Source: Streptomyces sp. A3M-1-3 (GTDB lineage Bacteria > Actinomycetota > Actinomycetes > Streptomycetales > Streptomycetaceae). From it: 64,000 nucleotides of DNA. A program made the position numbers and the translations under genes. The stretch is taken from the NCBI RefSeq assembly GCF_024213665.1, contig NZ_JANAVP010000020.1, positions 62,001 through 126,000 on the forward strand. Reading direction: 5' to 3'. The notes beneath the pieces were generated by a model. That model saw only the letters and a list, made by a program, of their open reading frames with translations, did not search any database and was not told where the DNA came from. Shown one piece after another: positions 46,283-54,985 of this stretch. Position 1 is the first letter of the stretch; every line of letters starts with the position of its first letter.

Positions 46283-47119
46283 TCAGTTCAGCATGGCCCG
46301 GGCCGCCCGGGCCCGGCCGCGGATGGTGTCCGCCGTGGCCGGGTCCACCGCGGCCACCACCTCCGCGTACGCGTCGAGCTCCGCCGCACCGGTCAGGAAC
46401 TCGCCGCGCTGTACGAGGAGTTGGGCACGGTCGTAGCGCAGACTGGCCGGGTGCGCGGGGAGCAGCAGCGAGAGGTCCAGGGCCCACAGCTGTACGTCGG
46501 AGCGCTCCGGACGGGTCGCGGCCCAGGCCCGGATGTTGTTGAGGATGCGCAGCACGATCTCCAGCGGTTTGGCCGGGACCAGCATCGAGGGGTCCAGCGC
46601 GGCGCCCGTCGCCCCGGCCACCAGTAGCTCCGTGTCCGTACCGGTCAGCGGCCGGCCCCCGGCGAACGGATCGGCCAGCACCGGTTCCGCTTCCGCCGGA
46701 TCGCCGAATCCGATCACGAAGTGCCCGGGCAGCGCGACCCCGTACACCGGGGCGCCCGCCCGGCGGGCCACCTCGATCCACACGACCGACAGCAGGATCG
46801 GCAGGCCCCGCCTGCGCCGCAGCACCTCGTGGAGGAGCGAGGACTCCAGGCGCTGGTAGTCGGCCGGGGAGCCCCGGAAGCCGCAGCGCACGCCCAGCAG
46901 CTCGGCGAGCGCCGCCGCCCAGGCACGGGGGCCACCGGGCGCGAAGGGAAGCAGGCCGGCGAGCCGGTCCAGTTCGATCTGGGCCTCGTCGATCCCGTGC
47001 TCGCCGAGCGCGGGATCGGCCTCCGCCCCCACCAGCAGGCACAGCAGGGCGAGGTCGGGCCGTTCGGCGCGGGCCTCGGCCGCGAACTGCTCCCGCCGTC
47101 CGCCGGATTTGTCGTGCAT
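46283..47119 (-). CDS. SirB1-type transglutaminase-like/TPR protein
   Basis: A 278-residue soluble protein. LLHEVLRRRRGLPILLSVVWIE and GVALPGHFVIGFG match the Transglut_core2 (SirB1) domain; the expected catalytic Cys is not visible, so enzymatic activity is doubtful. The C-terminal 90 residues are helical and TPR-like (LRYDRAQLLVQRGEFLTGAA). The ATG at 47119 (MHDKSGG) is chosen because the upstream frame to 47221 is Thr/Ser-rich shadow over the neighbouring gene. Function unknown. Confidence 0.75.
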   Translation of the reverse strand: MHDKSGGRREQFAAEARAERPDLALLCLLVGAEADPALGEHGIDEAQIELDRLAGLLPFAPGGPRAWAAALAELLGVRCGFRGSPADYQRLESSLLHEVLRRRRGLPILLSVVWIEVARRAGAPVYGVALPGHFVIGFGDPAEAEPVLADPFAGGRPLTGTDTELLVAGATGAALDPSMLVPAKPLEIVLRILNNIRAWAATRPERSDVQLWALDLSLLLPAHPASLRYDRAQLLVQRGEFLTGAAELDAYAEVVAAVDPATADTIRGRARAARAMLN

Positions 47120-47150
47120 ACGAACTGTGTACCCGTCCAGAGGGACCGGC

Positions 47151-48149
47151 CTACGCGGACCGGAAGTGGTGGTAGTGGTGGTGGGTGGCGAAGCCCATGC
47201 CGTCGTACAGGGCACGCGCACCGTCGTTGTCCGACTCGACCTGGAGCCACGACGCGGAGGCGCCCTCCTCCAGGGCCCGCCGGGCGAGGGCGGCCATCAC
47301 CGCCGTGGCCAGCCCCTGCCGCCGGGACGCGGGGTCCACCTCGACGGCCATGAAGCCGGCCCAGCGCCCGTCGACGACGCACCGGCCGATGGCGGCCGGG
47401 ACGTCGCCCGAGTCACCGGGCACGCTCGCGAACCACACCGAAGGACCGCTGCCCAGGACCGCACGCACGTGTGGACCGGGCTCCTGGGAGCGCTGGTAGC
47501 GCGAGAGCCAGGCGTCGTCGGCGGTGCGTGCGAGCTGGACCCGTGACACGTCCGCGTCGAGGTCGCCGATCGGGGCGAGCCTGGCGATCCGCAGCTCCGC
47601 CGAGACCTCCCGCACCCAGCCGCGCTCCTCCAGCTCCGCGCAGAGCTGCTCCTGTGTGCCTTCCGCCCCGGTGGCGGTCTGGATGTACGCGGGGAGCTGC
47701 CGGGCGGCGTACCACCGGGTCACGTGCGCCAGCGCCTCGTCGAGCGGCAGCCCGGGGTCGCCGAGCGGCAGCACCGAGTTCGCCCGCCGGGTGAAGCCGG
47801 ACGAGGCGCGCAGCAGCCAGTCGCCGAGCCGTTCGCTCTCGACGGGCTGCCAGGCGCGGGCGGCCACCGGCGCGAGCTCCTCGAAACTCGCCGCGGGACC
47901 CCGCCTGCGGGCCGGGGCGGAGGGCGCGACCTTGCCCGCGACCAGCGCGGATTCCGGGATTCGGACGCTCTCACCGGTCCGGCGTGTGATGAGCAGCACG
48001 CCCTTGTCCCATGATGTGAGAACACCGACCGTGTCGGTGAACTTCTCCGGCGCCTTCGGATCATCGGTCAAGCACCGCACCGACACGCGTTTGCCCACGT
48101 CAGCAGGGGTGATACGTACCTCAAGCCGTCCACCGGCAGTGATTTCCAC
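47151..48149 (-). CDS. GNAT acetyltransferase with extra N-terminal domain
   Basis: A 332-residue protein. The first 80 residues form a beta-rich domain (LEVRITPADVGKRVSVRCLT ... SWDKGVLLITRRTGE). From about 100 comes an acetyltransferase fold; the acetyl-CoA loop is VDPASRRQGLATAVM, followed by LQVESDNDGARALYDGMGF. The N-acetyl acceptor is not known. It is divergent from fdxA, sharing a 141-base gap. Confidence 0.85.
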   Translation of the reverse strand: MEITAGGRLEVRITPADVGKRVSVRCLTDDPKAPEKFTDTVGVLTSWDKGVLLITRRTGESVRIPESALVAGKVAPSAPARRRGPAASFEELAPVAARAWQPVESERLGDWLLRASSGFTRRANSVLPLGDPGLPLDEALAHVTRWYAARQLPAYIQTATGAEGTQEQLCAELEERGWVREVSAELRIARLAPIGDLDADVSRVQLARTADDAWLSRYQRSQEPGPHVRAVLGSGPSVWFASVPGDSGDVPAAIGRCVVDGRWAGFMAVEVDPASRRQGLATAVMAALARRALEEGASASWLQVESDNDGARALYDGMGFATHHHYHHFRSA

Positions 48150-48290
48150 AGCTCTGTCCGCCCCTCCTGTTCGGATCGTGCCCGGGAACGGAGATACTAG
48201 GTGTGGGCATCGACGACGCCGCGCTCCCGCGCGCCACGTGGACGGAGCCGCAGATCGGCCCGCCGCGCCCTATCGAGGAGGAACGACAGC

Positions 48291-48611
48291 GTGACCTACG
48301 TCATCGCGCAGCCTTGTGTCGACGTCAAGGACAAGGCGTGCATCGAGGAGTGCCCGGTCGACTGCATCTACGAGGGCTCCCGGTCCTTGTACATCCACCC
48401 GGACGAATGCGTCGACTGTGGAGCCTGTGAGCCGGTCTGCCCGGTCGAGGCGATCTTCTACGAGGACGACACTCCTGAGGAGTGGAAGGACTACTACAAG
48501 GCGAACGTCGAGTTCTTCGACGAGCTCGGCTCGCCCGGTGGTGCTTCCAAGCTCGGTCTTATCGAGCGTGACCACCCCTTCATCGCCGCGCTGCCGCCGC
48601 AGAACGGCTGA
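48291..48611 (+). CDS. fdxA: seven-iron ferredoxin
   Basis: A 106-residue ferredoxin with one [3Fe-4S] and one [4Fe-4S] cluster. C9, C17 and C50 are placed for the 3Fe cluster and C21, C40, C43 and C46 for the 4Fe cluster; C25 is the extra cysteine also found in the Azotobacter protein. GAGGAGGAAC precedes the GTG start. The same gene order, fdxA then dapC, occurs in Mycobacterium. Terminated by a strong hairpin. Confidence 0.93.
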   Translation: MTYVIAQPCVDVKDKACIEECPVDCIYEGSRSLYIHPDECVDCGACEPVCPVEAIFYEDDTPEEWKDYYKANVEFFDELGSPGGASKLGLIERDHPFIAALPPQNG

Positions 48612-48615
48612 TTGC

Positions 48616-48667
48616 GCGGCCCCGTACGGCAGTGGCCCCGCACGGCACCTCCGCCGTACGGGGCCGC
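48616..48667 (+). terminator. fdxA terminator
   Basis: Perfect 15-bp arms GCGGCCCCGTACGGC (48616-48630) and GCCGTACGGGGCCGC (48653-48667) around a 22-base loop, five bases after the fdxA stop. dapC starts 43 bases later, so partial read-through is likely. Confidence 0.75.
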
Positions 48668-48710
48668 GGTGTTTGCTCACGCTCACGTACGTACGAGAAA
48701 GAGAAGCACC

Positions 48711-49805
48711 TTGTCCCCAGTCTCCTCCCGCCTCCCGGTATTCCCCTGGGACAAGCTCGAGCCGTACAGGGCGACGGCCGCCGCCCACCCGGACGGCATC
48801 GTGGACCTGTCCGTCGGTACGCCCGTCGACCCGGTGCCCGAGCTGATCCAGCGGGCACTCGTCGCGGCCGCCGACTCCCCGGGCTATCCGACGGTGTGGG
48901 GGACCGCGGAGCTGCGTGACGCGCTCACCGGCTGGGTGGAGCGGCGGCTCGGGGCTGTTTCGGTCGAGCACACCAACGTCCTGCCGGTGGTCGGCTCGAA
49001 GGAGCTGGTGGCCTGGCTGCCGACGCAGCTCGGCCTGGGCGCGGGCGACAAGGTCGCCTACCCCCGTCTGGCTTACCCGACGTACGAGGTCGGCGCGCGG
49101 CTGGCGGGCGCCGAGCCCGTCGTCTACGACGACCCGACACTGCTCGACCCGGCGGGCCTGAAGCTGCTCTGGCTCAACTCGCCGTCGAACCCGACCGGTC
49201 GGGTCCTGGCCAAGGACGAGCTGATCCGTATCGTCGCGTGGGCGCGCGAGCACGGGGTGCTGCTCTTCAGCGACGAGTGCTACCTGGAGCTGGGCTGGGA
49301 GTCCGAGCCCGTTTCCGTACTGCACCCGGACGTCTGCGGCGGTTCGTACGACGGGGTCGTCGCCGTCCACTCGCTCTCCAAGCGCTCCAACCTGGCCGGC
49401 TACCGCGCGGCGTTCCTGGCGGGCGACGCCGCGGTGCTGGGCGAGCTGCTGGCCATCCGCAAGCACGGCGGGATGATGACGCCGGCCCCGGTGCAGGCGG
49501 CCACGGTCGCGGCGCTCGGCGACGACGCGCATGTCGCGGAGCAGCGGACCCGGTACGCGGCCCGCCGCACCGCCCTGCGCAGCGCGCTGGAGGCGCACGG
49601 CTTCCGGATCGAGCACAGCGAGGCGAGCCTGTACCTGTGGGCGACGCGGGACGAGCCGTGCTGGCAGACGGTGGCGTACCTGGCGGAGCTCGGCATCCTC
49701 GTCGCGCCGGGCGACTTCTACGGCGAGGCGGGGCACCGTTTCGTACGGGTCGCGTTCACGGCCACCGACGAGCGCGTCGCGGCGGCGGTCAAGCGCCTCG
49801 GCTGA
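48711..49805 (+). CDS. dapC: succinyldiaminopimelate transaminase
   Basis: A 364-residue class I aminotransferase of lysine and wall diaminopimelate synthesis. Landmarks are GTPVDPVPELIQ, LWLNSPSNPTGRV (substrate loop) and SLSKRSNLAGYR with the PLP lysine. The start is TTG at 48711 (LSPVSSRLPVFPWDKL), after GAGAAAGAGAAG; no ATG fits. Its pathway partner dapE lies 2 kb downstream. Confidence 0.88.
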   Translation: MSPVSSRLPVFPWDKLEPYRATAAAHPDGIVDLSVGTPVDPVPELIQRALVAAADSPGYPTVWGTAELRDALTGWVERRLGAVSVEHTNVLPVVGSKELVAWLPTQLGLGAGDKVAYPRLAYPTYEVGARLAGAEPVVYDDPTLLDPAGLKLLWLNSPSNPTGRVLAKDELIRIVAWAREHGVLLFSDECYLELGWESEPVSVLHPDVCGGSYDGVVAVHSLSKRSNLAGYRAAFLAGDAAVLGELLAIRKHGGMMTPAPVQAATVAALGDDAHVAEQRTRYAARRTALRSALEAHGFRIEHSEASLYLWATRDEPCWQTVAYLAELGILVAPGDFYGEAGHRFVRVAFTATDERVAAAVKRLG

Positions 49806-49875
49806 GGCTCGTCCGGTCTTGTTCGCGCATGGGCTGTACGCGCGCATGGGCTGACGTACGAAGGGGCTGTGCGTA

Positions 49876-49915
49876 CGAAGGGGCCCGGGGAGTTCGTGCT
49901 CCCCGGGCCCCTTCG
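49876..49915 (+). terminator. dapC terminator
   Basis: Perfect 17-bp arms (CGAAGGGGCCCGGGGAG and its complement) with a 6-base loop, 70 bases after the dapC stop and just before the convergent gene end at 49943. It may serve both strands. Confidence 0.85.
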
Positions 49916-49942
49916 CGTACCCGCGACGCGCGGGCGGGCGGA

Positions 49943-50425
49943 CTAGCCGATCGGCAGCGCGTTGACCGGCAGCGTCCCGGCGCCCGGCAGGCCGCTCTCG
50001 GTCAGGCCGCCCAGGCTGTCCTGGGCGGCCACCGAGCCGAGGCTGTCGGTGGGCAGGCCGCCCTCCGTGGCGGTTCCGGCGGTCTCGCCGAGGAGGTTGC
50101 CGGCGCTGCCGGCGGCTTCACCGGTGGCCTCCTGAGCGGCGGGGGTGGCGGTGCCGACGATCTTGCCGCCGGTCTTGCCCGCGGCCGGGACGGCCGTCTG
50201 GACGGCCTTGCCGCCGGTCTCACCGGCGAGCCCGGTGGCCTGCTGGGTGGCGCCGTCGACCGTGCCGCCGACGCTCGCGGCGTCCACGGCGGTCAGCCCA
50301 CCCAGGTCGGGGGCGGCGGGGAGGCCCGCGGCGCTTGCCGAGCCGGCCGCACCGACCACGGGTGCTGCACCCGCTGCGATCAGCAGTGCGGCACGGGCGA
50401 TCCGGCGGGTCAGGGGGAGGGACAT
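49943..50425 (-). CDS. small secreted Gly/Ala/Thr-rich protein
   Basis: A 160-residue protein. LTRRIARAALLIAAGAAPVV ends in AGSASA, a typical signal peptide with cleavage near residue 30. The mature part is low complexity (Gly, Ala, Thr, with TGGK and QATG repeats) and has no cysteine or catalytic motif. GAAGGAG precedes the ATG at 50425. Probably an exported structural or surface protein; not a recognised family. Confidence 0.7.
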   Translation of the reverse strand: MSLPLTRRIARAALLIAAGAAPVVGAAGSASAAGLPAAPDLGGLTAVDAASVGGTVDGATQQATGLAGETGGKAVQTAVPAAGKTGGKIVGTATPAAQEATGEAAGSAGNLLGETAGTATEGGLPTDSLGSVAAQDSLGGLTESGLPGAGTLPVNALPIG

Positions 50426-50527
50426 GTTGCTCCTTCGACGGGAGACGACGTTGACGACGCAGTGACAACCGCTGTGGGGGAGGGAGAAGTTGCGGTGAGC
50501 CAAGGTAAAGAGTTGGCAATGCGTCGC

Positions 50528-50555
50528 ATTATCGGTTCCGGTTAAAAACGGACAA
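50528..50555 (-). promoter_or_regulatory. putative promoter of the secreted-protein gene
   Basis: On the minus strand TTGTCC (50555-50550) and GATAAT (50533-50528) are 16 bases apart, 103 bases upstream of the ATG at 50425. The -10 is a good match in otherwise GC-rich DNA. Confidence 0.45.
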
Positions 50556-50709
50556 AGTGTTGCCGCGTCTTCGTCCTGCGGAATCGTCACATCCCTTTGC
50601 TCTCAAGGGTTTTCCGGAATGCGCGCGGAGCGCGGAAAAAGGCTCCGGAGATACGGTTCCGCAGGGCGCCGAAAATGCCCGGACTACCCCTGCCGAGTGA
50701 GGGTCCGCA

Positions 50710-51666
50710 CTAGTGCGCGATGTTGATCCGTACCTCGTCCGGACCGGCCGTCTGTTCCGAATCGGCCGCCTCGCGCCATTCGTCCCCGGAATCCCCGGCG
50801 GTCCACTCGCGGCCCGCGAAGGAGACCCGCTCGATGCGCAGCGCGGCGGAGTGGGCCACCGCCCAGTGGGCCAGTTCCCAGCCCCGCTCCTGGGCGGCGC
50901 CCCCGCGCGCGGCCCGGTCGGTGGTGCGCACCGGCACGCTGATCGTCGCGCCCTTGCCGCCGGCCGTGGCGGACGCGCCGGCCTTCCCGGTGCCGGGCAG
51001 CGTCCCCGGCCCGAAGGTGCGTACCAGCTCCGCCCGCACCTTGGCCGGGTCGCCCGGCTTGCCGTCCCCGGGCGCGGTGCAGGTGAGGGTCGCGGCACTG
51101 CGGCCGGTGAGTGCGCCGGCCAGCAGCGCCGCGTTCGGCTCGTGCTTGGCGTACGCCTGCGGGAAGCCGCTGAGCTGCACCCGCTGCGCGGCGACCGTCA
51201 GCGGCAGCCGCGAGTAGCCGGGCACCTTGGCGAGCCGGTCGTAGAAGATCCCGGCCGAGTACACCGGGTCCATGATCTGCTTCGGCGTTCCCCAGCCCTG
51301 CGACGGGCGCTGCTGGAAGAGACCGAGCGAGTCCCGGTCGCCAAAGTCGATATTGCGCAGCCCCGACTCCTGCAGGGCGGTCGCCAGCGCGATGGTCACC
51401 GCCCGCTCAGGCATCCCGCGGGTCGTCCCGACCGCGGAGATCGTGGCCGCGTTCGCGGCCTGCGCGGGGCTGAACTCGTACGTCGCACCGCCGCCCCCAC
51501 CGTCGGCCGCACGCACATTGCAGCGAGGCGCTCCCCGGCCGCCACCGCTCACGTACTGGACCACCAGGTAGCCGGCGAGGGTGAGCAGCACGACACCGGC
51601 CGCCGCGATTCGGAAGAGGCGGCCGCGACGACGGACACGCGGGGTCTGCTCGGACACGAAGCCCAC
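50710..51666 (-). CDS. membrane-anchored lysozyme-like protein
   Basis: A 318-residue protein with an N-terminal Arg-rich tail and one membrane helix (FRIAAAGVVLLTLAGYLVVQ). The outside domain has ALATALQESGLRNIDFGDRDSLGLFQQRPSQGWG, with an ES/GLFQQ pattern resembling lytic transglycosylases; Glu of QESG would be the catalytic acid (written here in two parts). Streptomyces versions are often mislabelled heavy metal transporters. The last 90 residues are Ala/Gly-rich. The start may be GTG 51666 or an in-frame GTG four codons on. Divergent from dapE. Confidence 0.65.
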   Translation of the reverse strand: MGFVSEQTPRVRRRGRLFRIAAAGVVLLTLAGYLVVQYVSGGGRGAPRCNVRAADGGGGGATYEFSPAQAANAATISAVGTTRGMPERAVTIALATALQESGLRNIDFGDRDSLGLFQQRPSQGWGTPKQIMDPVYSAGIFYDRLAKVPGYSRLPLTVAAQRVQLSGFPQAYAKHEPNAALLAGALTGRSAATLTCTAPGDGKPGDPAKVRAELVRTFGPGTLPGTGKAGASATAGGKGATISVPVRTTDRAARGGAAQERGWELAHWAVAHSAALRIERVSFAGREWTAGDSGDEWREAADSEQTAGPDEVRINIAH

Positions 51667-51742
51667 CGTACTGGAGTCCGGTACGGAGTCCGCCGACCGG
51701 ACTCCAGGGCCTCCACGCGGGCGCGGACGCTAGGGTCGGTGC

Positions 51743-52822
51743 ATGCCCGAAACCGCACTTGACCTCACCCTGGACGCCGCGCAGCTGACCGCCCGGCTCG
51801 TCGACTTCCCGTCCGTGAGCGGTGACGAGAAGGCCCTCGCCGACGCGATCGAGGAGGCCCTGCGCGCCCTCCCGCACCTCACCGTCGACCGGTACGGCAA
51901 CAACGTCGTCGCCAGGACCCGCCTGGGGCGCGCCGAGCGGGTCGTACTGGCGGGCCACATCGACACCGTCCCGATCGCCGACAACGTGCCCTCGCGGCTC
52001 GACGACGACGGCTTCCTGTGGGGCTGTGGCACCAGCGACATGAAGTCCGGCGTCGCCGTGCAGCTGCGTATCGCGGCCACGGTCCCCGCGCCCAACCGCG
52101 ACCTGACCTTCGTCTTCTACGACAACGAAGAGGTCGCCGCACACCTCAACGGCCTGGGGCATGTGGCCGAGGCCCACCCCGACTGGCTGACCGGCGACTT
52201 CGCCGTCCTGCTGGAGCCGTCCAACGGACAGGTCGAGGGCGGCTGCCAGGGCACCCTGCGGGTGCTGCTGCGCACGGCGGGGGAGCGGGCCCACTCCGGC
52301 CGCAGCTGGATGGGGTCGAACGCGATCCACGCCGCCGCCCCGATCCTGGCGCGGCTCGCGGCGTACGAGGCACGGCTGCCGGTGATCGACGGGCTCGAGT
52401 ACCACGAGGGGCTGAGCGCTGTACGGATCGAGGGCGGCGTCGCCAACAACGTCATCCCCGACGTCTGCACGGTCACGGTCAACTTCCGGTACGCGCCGGA
52501 CCGCAGCGAGGAAGAGGCCCTGGCCCACGTCCGGGAGGTCTTCGAGGGCTGCGGTGTCGAGGAGTTCATCGTCGACGACCACTCGGGTGCGGCCCTGCCC
52601 GGGCTCTCCCACCCGGCGGCCATGGCGTTCATGGCGGCCGTCGGTGGCAAGCCCATGCCCAAGTTCGGCTGGACGGACGTCTCGCGCTTCAGCGCGCTCG
52701 GCGTGCCCGCGGTGAACTACGGTCCCGGCGACCCGCTCCTCGCCCACAAGCGCGACGAGCGGGTCGGGACCAGGTGGATCACGCACTGCGAGGAGCGACT
52801 CCGCGCCTGGCTGACCTCCTGA
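51743..52822 (+). CDS. dapE: succinyl-diaminopimelate desuccinylase
   Basis: A 359-residue M20-family zinc hydrolase of the lysine pathway. VVLAGHIDTVPIADN has the first metal His and Asp; GCGTSDMKSGVA carries the bridging Asp; YDNEEVAAH has the catalytic Glu pair. The dimerisation domain includes GERAHSGRSWMGSNAIH. Length is normal. The dapC gene upstream and dapE together make the succinylase branch of the pathway. Confidence 0.92.
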   Translation: MPETALDLTLDAAQLTARLVDFPSVSGDEKALADAIEEALRALPHLTVDRYGNNVVARTRLGRAERVVLAGHIDTVPIADNVPSRLDDDGFLWGCGTSDMKSGVAVQLRIAATVPAPNRDLTFVFYDNEEVAAHLNGLGHVAEAHPDWLTGDFAVLLEPSNGQVEGGCQGTLRVLLRTAGERAHSGRSWMGSNAIHAAAPILARLAAYEARLPVIDGLEYHEGLSAVRIEGGVANNVIPDVCTVTVNFRYAPDRSEEEALAHVREVFEGCGVEEFIVDDHSGAALPGLSHPAAMAFMAAVGGKPMPKFGWTDVSRFSALGVPAVNYGPGDPLLAHKRDERVGTRWITHCEERLRAWLTS

Positions 52823-52888
52823 ATTCCCCTGCATGTCACCCGGGTGCGCCTACGCTGAACCGGCAACGATCTGTAGCGGAGGGAGCAC

Positions 52889-53644
52889 ATGATGGCCAAC
52901 CCTGAGGGCGGCCGGCAGAAGCCGGAGGAAAAGCGCCTGGGTCCGGTACTGCGCCGACGCGACCAGGTGCAGGCGAGCACCACCGACCAGCGACTGCTGG
53001 ACACCGAAGGCCCCTCCGAGTGGGTGCACACCGACCCCTGGCGGGTCCTGCGCATCCAGTCGGAGTTCATCGAGGGCTTCGGCACTCTCGCCGAACTCCC
53101 GCCCGCGATCAGTGTGTTCGGCTCGGCCAGGACACCGCCCGGCACCCCCGAGTACACCGCCGGCGAGCAGCTGGGCCGCGCGCTCGTCAAGGCGGGCTTC
53201 GCGGTCATCACGGGCGGCGGGCCCGGCGCGATGGAGGCCGCCAACAAGGGAGCCCGGGAGGCCAGGGGCATCTCGGTGGGCCTGGGCATCGAGCTGCCCT
53301 TCGAGCAGGGCCTCAACCCGCACGTCGACATCGGCGTGAACTTCCGCTACTTCTTCGTCCGCAAGACGATGTTCGTGAAGTACGCGCAGGGCTTCGTGGT
53401 CCTGCCCGGCGGACTGGGCACCCTGGACGAGCTGTTCGAAGCCCTCACCCTGGTCCAGACCCAGAAGGTCACCCGCTTCCCGATCGTGCTCTTCGGTACG
53501 GACTACTGGAGCGGCCTGGTCGAATGGCTGCGGAACACGGTGATCGCACAGGGCAAGGCATCCGAGCACGATCTGCTGCTCTTCCACGTCACGGACGACA
53601 TCGAAGAGGCGATCTCGCTCGTCACCAAGGAAGTCGGCAAGTAG
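52889..53644 (+). CDS. LOG-family protein (TIGR00730)
   Basis: A 251-residue Rossmann-fold protein of the LOG family, whose members release free bases from cytokinin or nucleotide monophosphates. The signature VLPGGLGTLDELFEAL (PGGxGTxxE) and GGGPGAMEAANKGAREA are complete; the N-terminal 55 residues are an extension. GGAGGG precedes the ATG. Position before folP2 matches Mycobacterium (Rv1205 then folP2). Confidence 0.88.
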   Translation: MMANPEGGRQKPEEKRLGPVLRRRDQVQASTTDQRLLDTEGPSEWVHTDPWRVLRIQSEFIEGFGTLAELPPAISVFGSARTPPGTPEYTAGEQLGRALVKAGFAVITGGGPGAMEAANKGAREARGISVGLGIELPFEQGLNPHVDIGVNFRYFFVRKTMFVKYAQGFVVLPGGLGTLDELFEALTLVQTQKVTRFPIVLFGTDYWSGLVEWLRNTVIAQGKASEHDLLLFHVTDDIEEAISLVTKEVGK

Positions 53645-53657
53645 GCGCGGTGGCGTT

Positions 53658-54518
53658 TTACGCCAGTCCCCGGCGGGCCGTCGCCGGGGGCCGGTGGCCC
53701 GCGATGGACGCCACCATCTCCAGTACCTGCCGGGTTTCCGCGACCTCGTGCACGCGGTAGACCTGCGCACCGAGCCAGGCCGACACCGCCGTGGTCGCCA
53801 GCGTGCCGATCACCCGCTCCTTGACCGGCTTGTCCAGCGTCTCGCCCACGAAGTCCTTGTTGGACAGCGACACCAGCACCGGCCAGCCCGTCGCCGTCAT
53901 CTCCCCCAGCCGCCGGGTCGCCTCCAGCGAGTGCCGCGTGTTCTTCCCGAAGTCGTGCCCCGGGTCGATCATGATCGCGTCGCGCCTGACACCCAGCTCG
54001 ACGGCCCGCTCGGCCAGCCCGACGGTGACCCGCAGGATGTCGGCCATCACGTCCTCGTACGCGACCCGGTGCGGCCGGGTCCGCGGCTCCGCGCCGCCCG
54101 CGTGCGTACAGACCAGGCCCACTCCGTACCGGGCCGCCACTTCGGCCAGTTTCGGGTCGGCACCGCCCCACGCGTCGTTGAGCAGATCCGCGCCGGCCTC
54201 GCAGACCGCCGCGGCCACGTCGTGGCGCCAGGTGTCGACGCTGATCACCACATCCGGATATCGCTTGCGCACCTCGGCCACGAAGCCGACCGTGCGGCGC
54301 GCCTCCTCCTCGGCGCTCACCTCTTCGCCGGGGCCGGCCTTCACCCCGCCGATGTCGATCACGGCGGCGCCCTCGGAGATCGCCTGCTCGACGCGGTCGA
54401 GGGCGGGCTCGTCGCGGAAGGTCGCGCCCTGGTCGTAGAAGGAGTCCGGGGTCCGGTTCACGATCGCCATGATCACCGGCTCGTGCGCGTCGAACTCGCG
54501 CGTGCCCAGGCGAAGCAT
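53658..54518 (-). CDS. folP2: dihydropteroate synthase homologue FolP2
   Basis: A 286-residue DHPS-fold protein. The first loop reads MAIVNRTPDSFYDQG, but the canonical second loop DIGGESTRPG is replaced by DIGGVKAGPGEEVS, the FolP2 pattern of mycobacteria. FolP2 does not act as a normal dihydropteroate synthase in Mycobacterium, so a different or unknown reaction is likely here. It is convergent with the LOG gene and starts near the divergent DivIVA-like gene. Confidence 0.82.
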   Translation of the reverse strand: MLRLGTREFDAHEPVIMAIVNRTPDSFYDQGATFRDEPALDRVEQAISEGAAVIDIGGVKAGPGEEVSAEEEARRTVGFVAEVRKRYPDVVISVDTWRHDVAAAVCEAGADLLNDAWGGADPKLAEVAARYGVGLVCTHAGGAEPRTRPHRVAYEDVMADILRVTVGLAERAVELGVRRDAIMIDPGHDFGKNTRHSLEATRRLGEMTATGWPVLVSLSNKDFVGETLDKPVKERVIGTLATTAVSAWLGAQVYRVHEVAETRQVLEMVASIAGHRPPATARRGLA

Positions 54519-54619
54519 CCGCAGTTCCTCCTCGTATCGGTCGGTGCGACCTTAGCTGTCGGACTGTCGTAGGCGCATGGCACGATCGTGACCGGACAGT
54601 CTTTGCGCGCGCTGGGGAG

Positions 54620-54985
54620 ATGATCGTGTTCTGGTTCTTGCTGATCGCGCTGGTCGTGGTCGTCGCCGCGGTCACGCTCGCCGTCGTGGGCGGCGGTGAG
54701 GAGGCCGTGCTGCCCGAGGCCCCGCCCGAGCAGATCACGGACCCCCTGCCGGCGGCCCGCCCGGTGGCCCGCGCGGACATCGAGGCACTGCGCCTGGCGG
54801 TGACCGCCCGCGGCTACCGGATGGCCGACGTCGACGACGTGCTCGGCCGCCTCGGCGCGGAACTGGCCGAGCGGGACGCCCGTATCGCGGAGCTCGAAGT
54901 GGCACTGGCCGGCGCCCGGGCCGCGGCGGCCGGCCGGCCCGACCTCTTCAAGGGCGACTTCAAGGGCGACGAGCCGCAGTCATGA
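54620..54985 (+). CDS. small DivIVA-domain membrane protein
   Basis: A 121-residue protein. An N-terminal membrane helix (VFWFLLIALVVVVAAVTLAV) is followed by a Pro linker and RGYRMADVDDVLGRLGAELAE, the DivIVA N-terminal motif, then a short coiled coil. It could mark curved membrane or the wall-growth site. It overlaps the tag gene by four bases (ATGA). ATG at 54620 or GTG at 54626. Confidence 0.8.
   Translation: MIVFWFLLIALVVVVAAVTLAVVGGGEEAVLPEAPPEQITDPLPAARPVARADIEALRLAVTARGYRMADVDDVLGRLGAELAERDARIAELEVALAGARAAAAGRPDLFKGDFKGDEPQS

Noticed and set aside
50426..50709. A riboswitch (c-di-AMP type) ahead of wall-related genes
   Set aside because: No conserved junction motifs could be matched; only a promoter-like pair was supportable.
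53667..53688. CCCCGGCG/CGCCGGGG hairpin considered as terminator of the LOG gene
   Set aside because: It lies inside the 3' coding end of folP2 and may be coding constraint; not strong enough to list.
53020..53760. Plus-strand frames shifted against the LOG gene
   Set aside because: Arg/Gly-rich shadow frames without start support.
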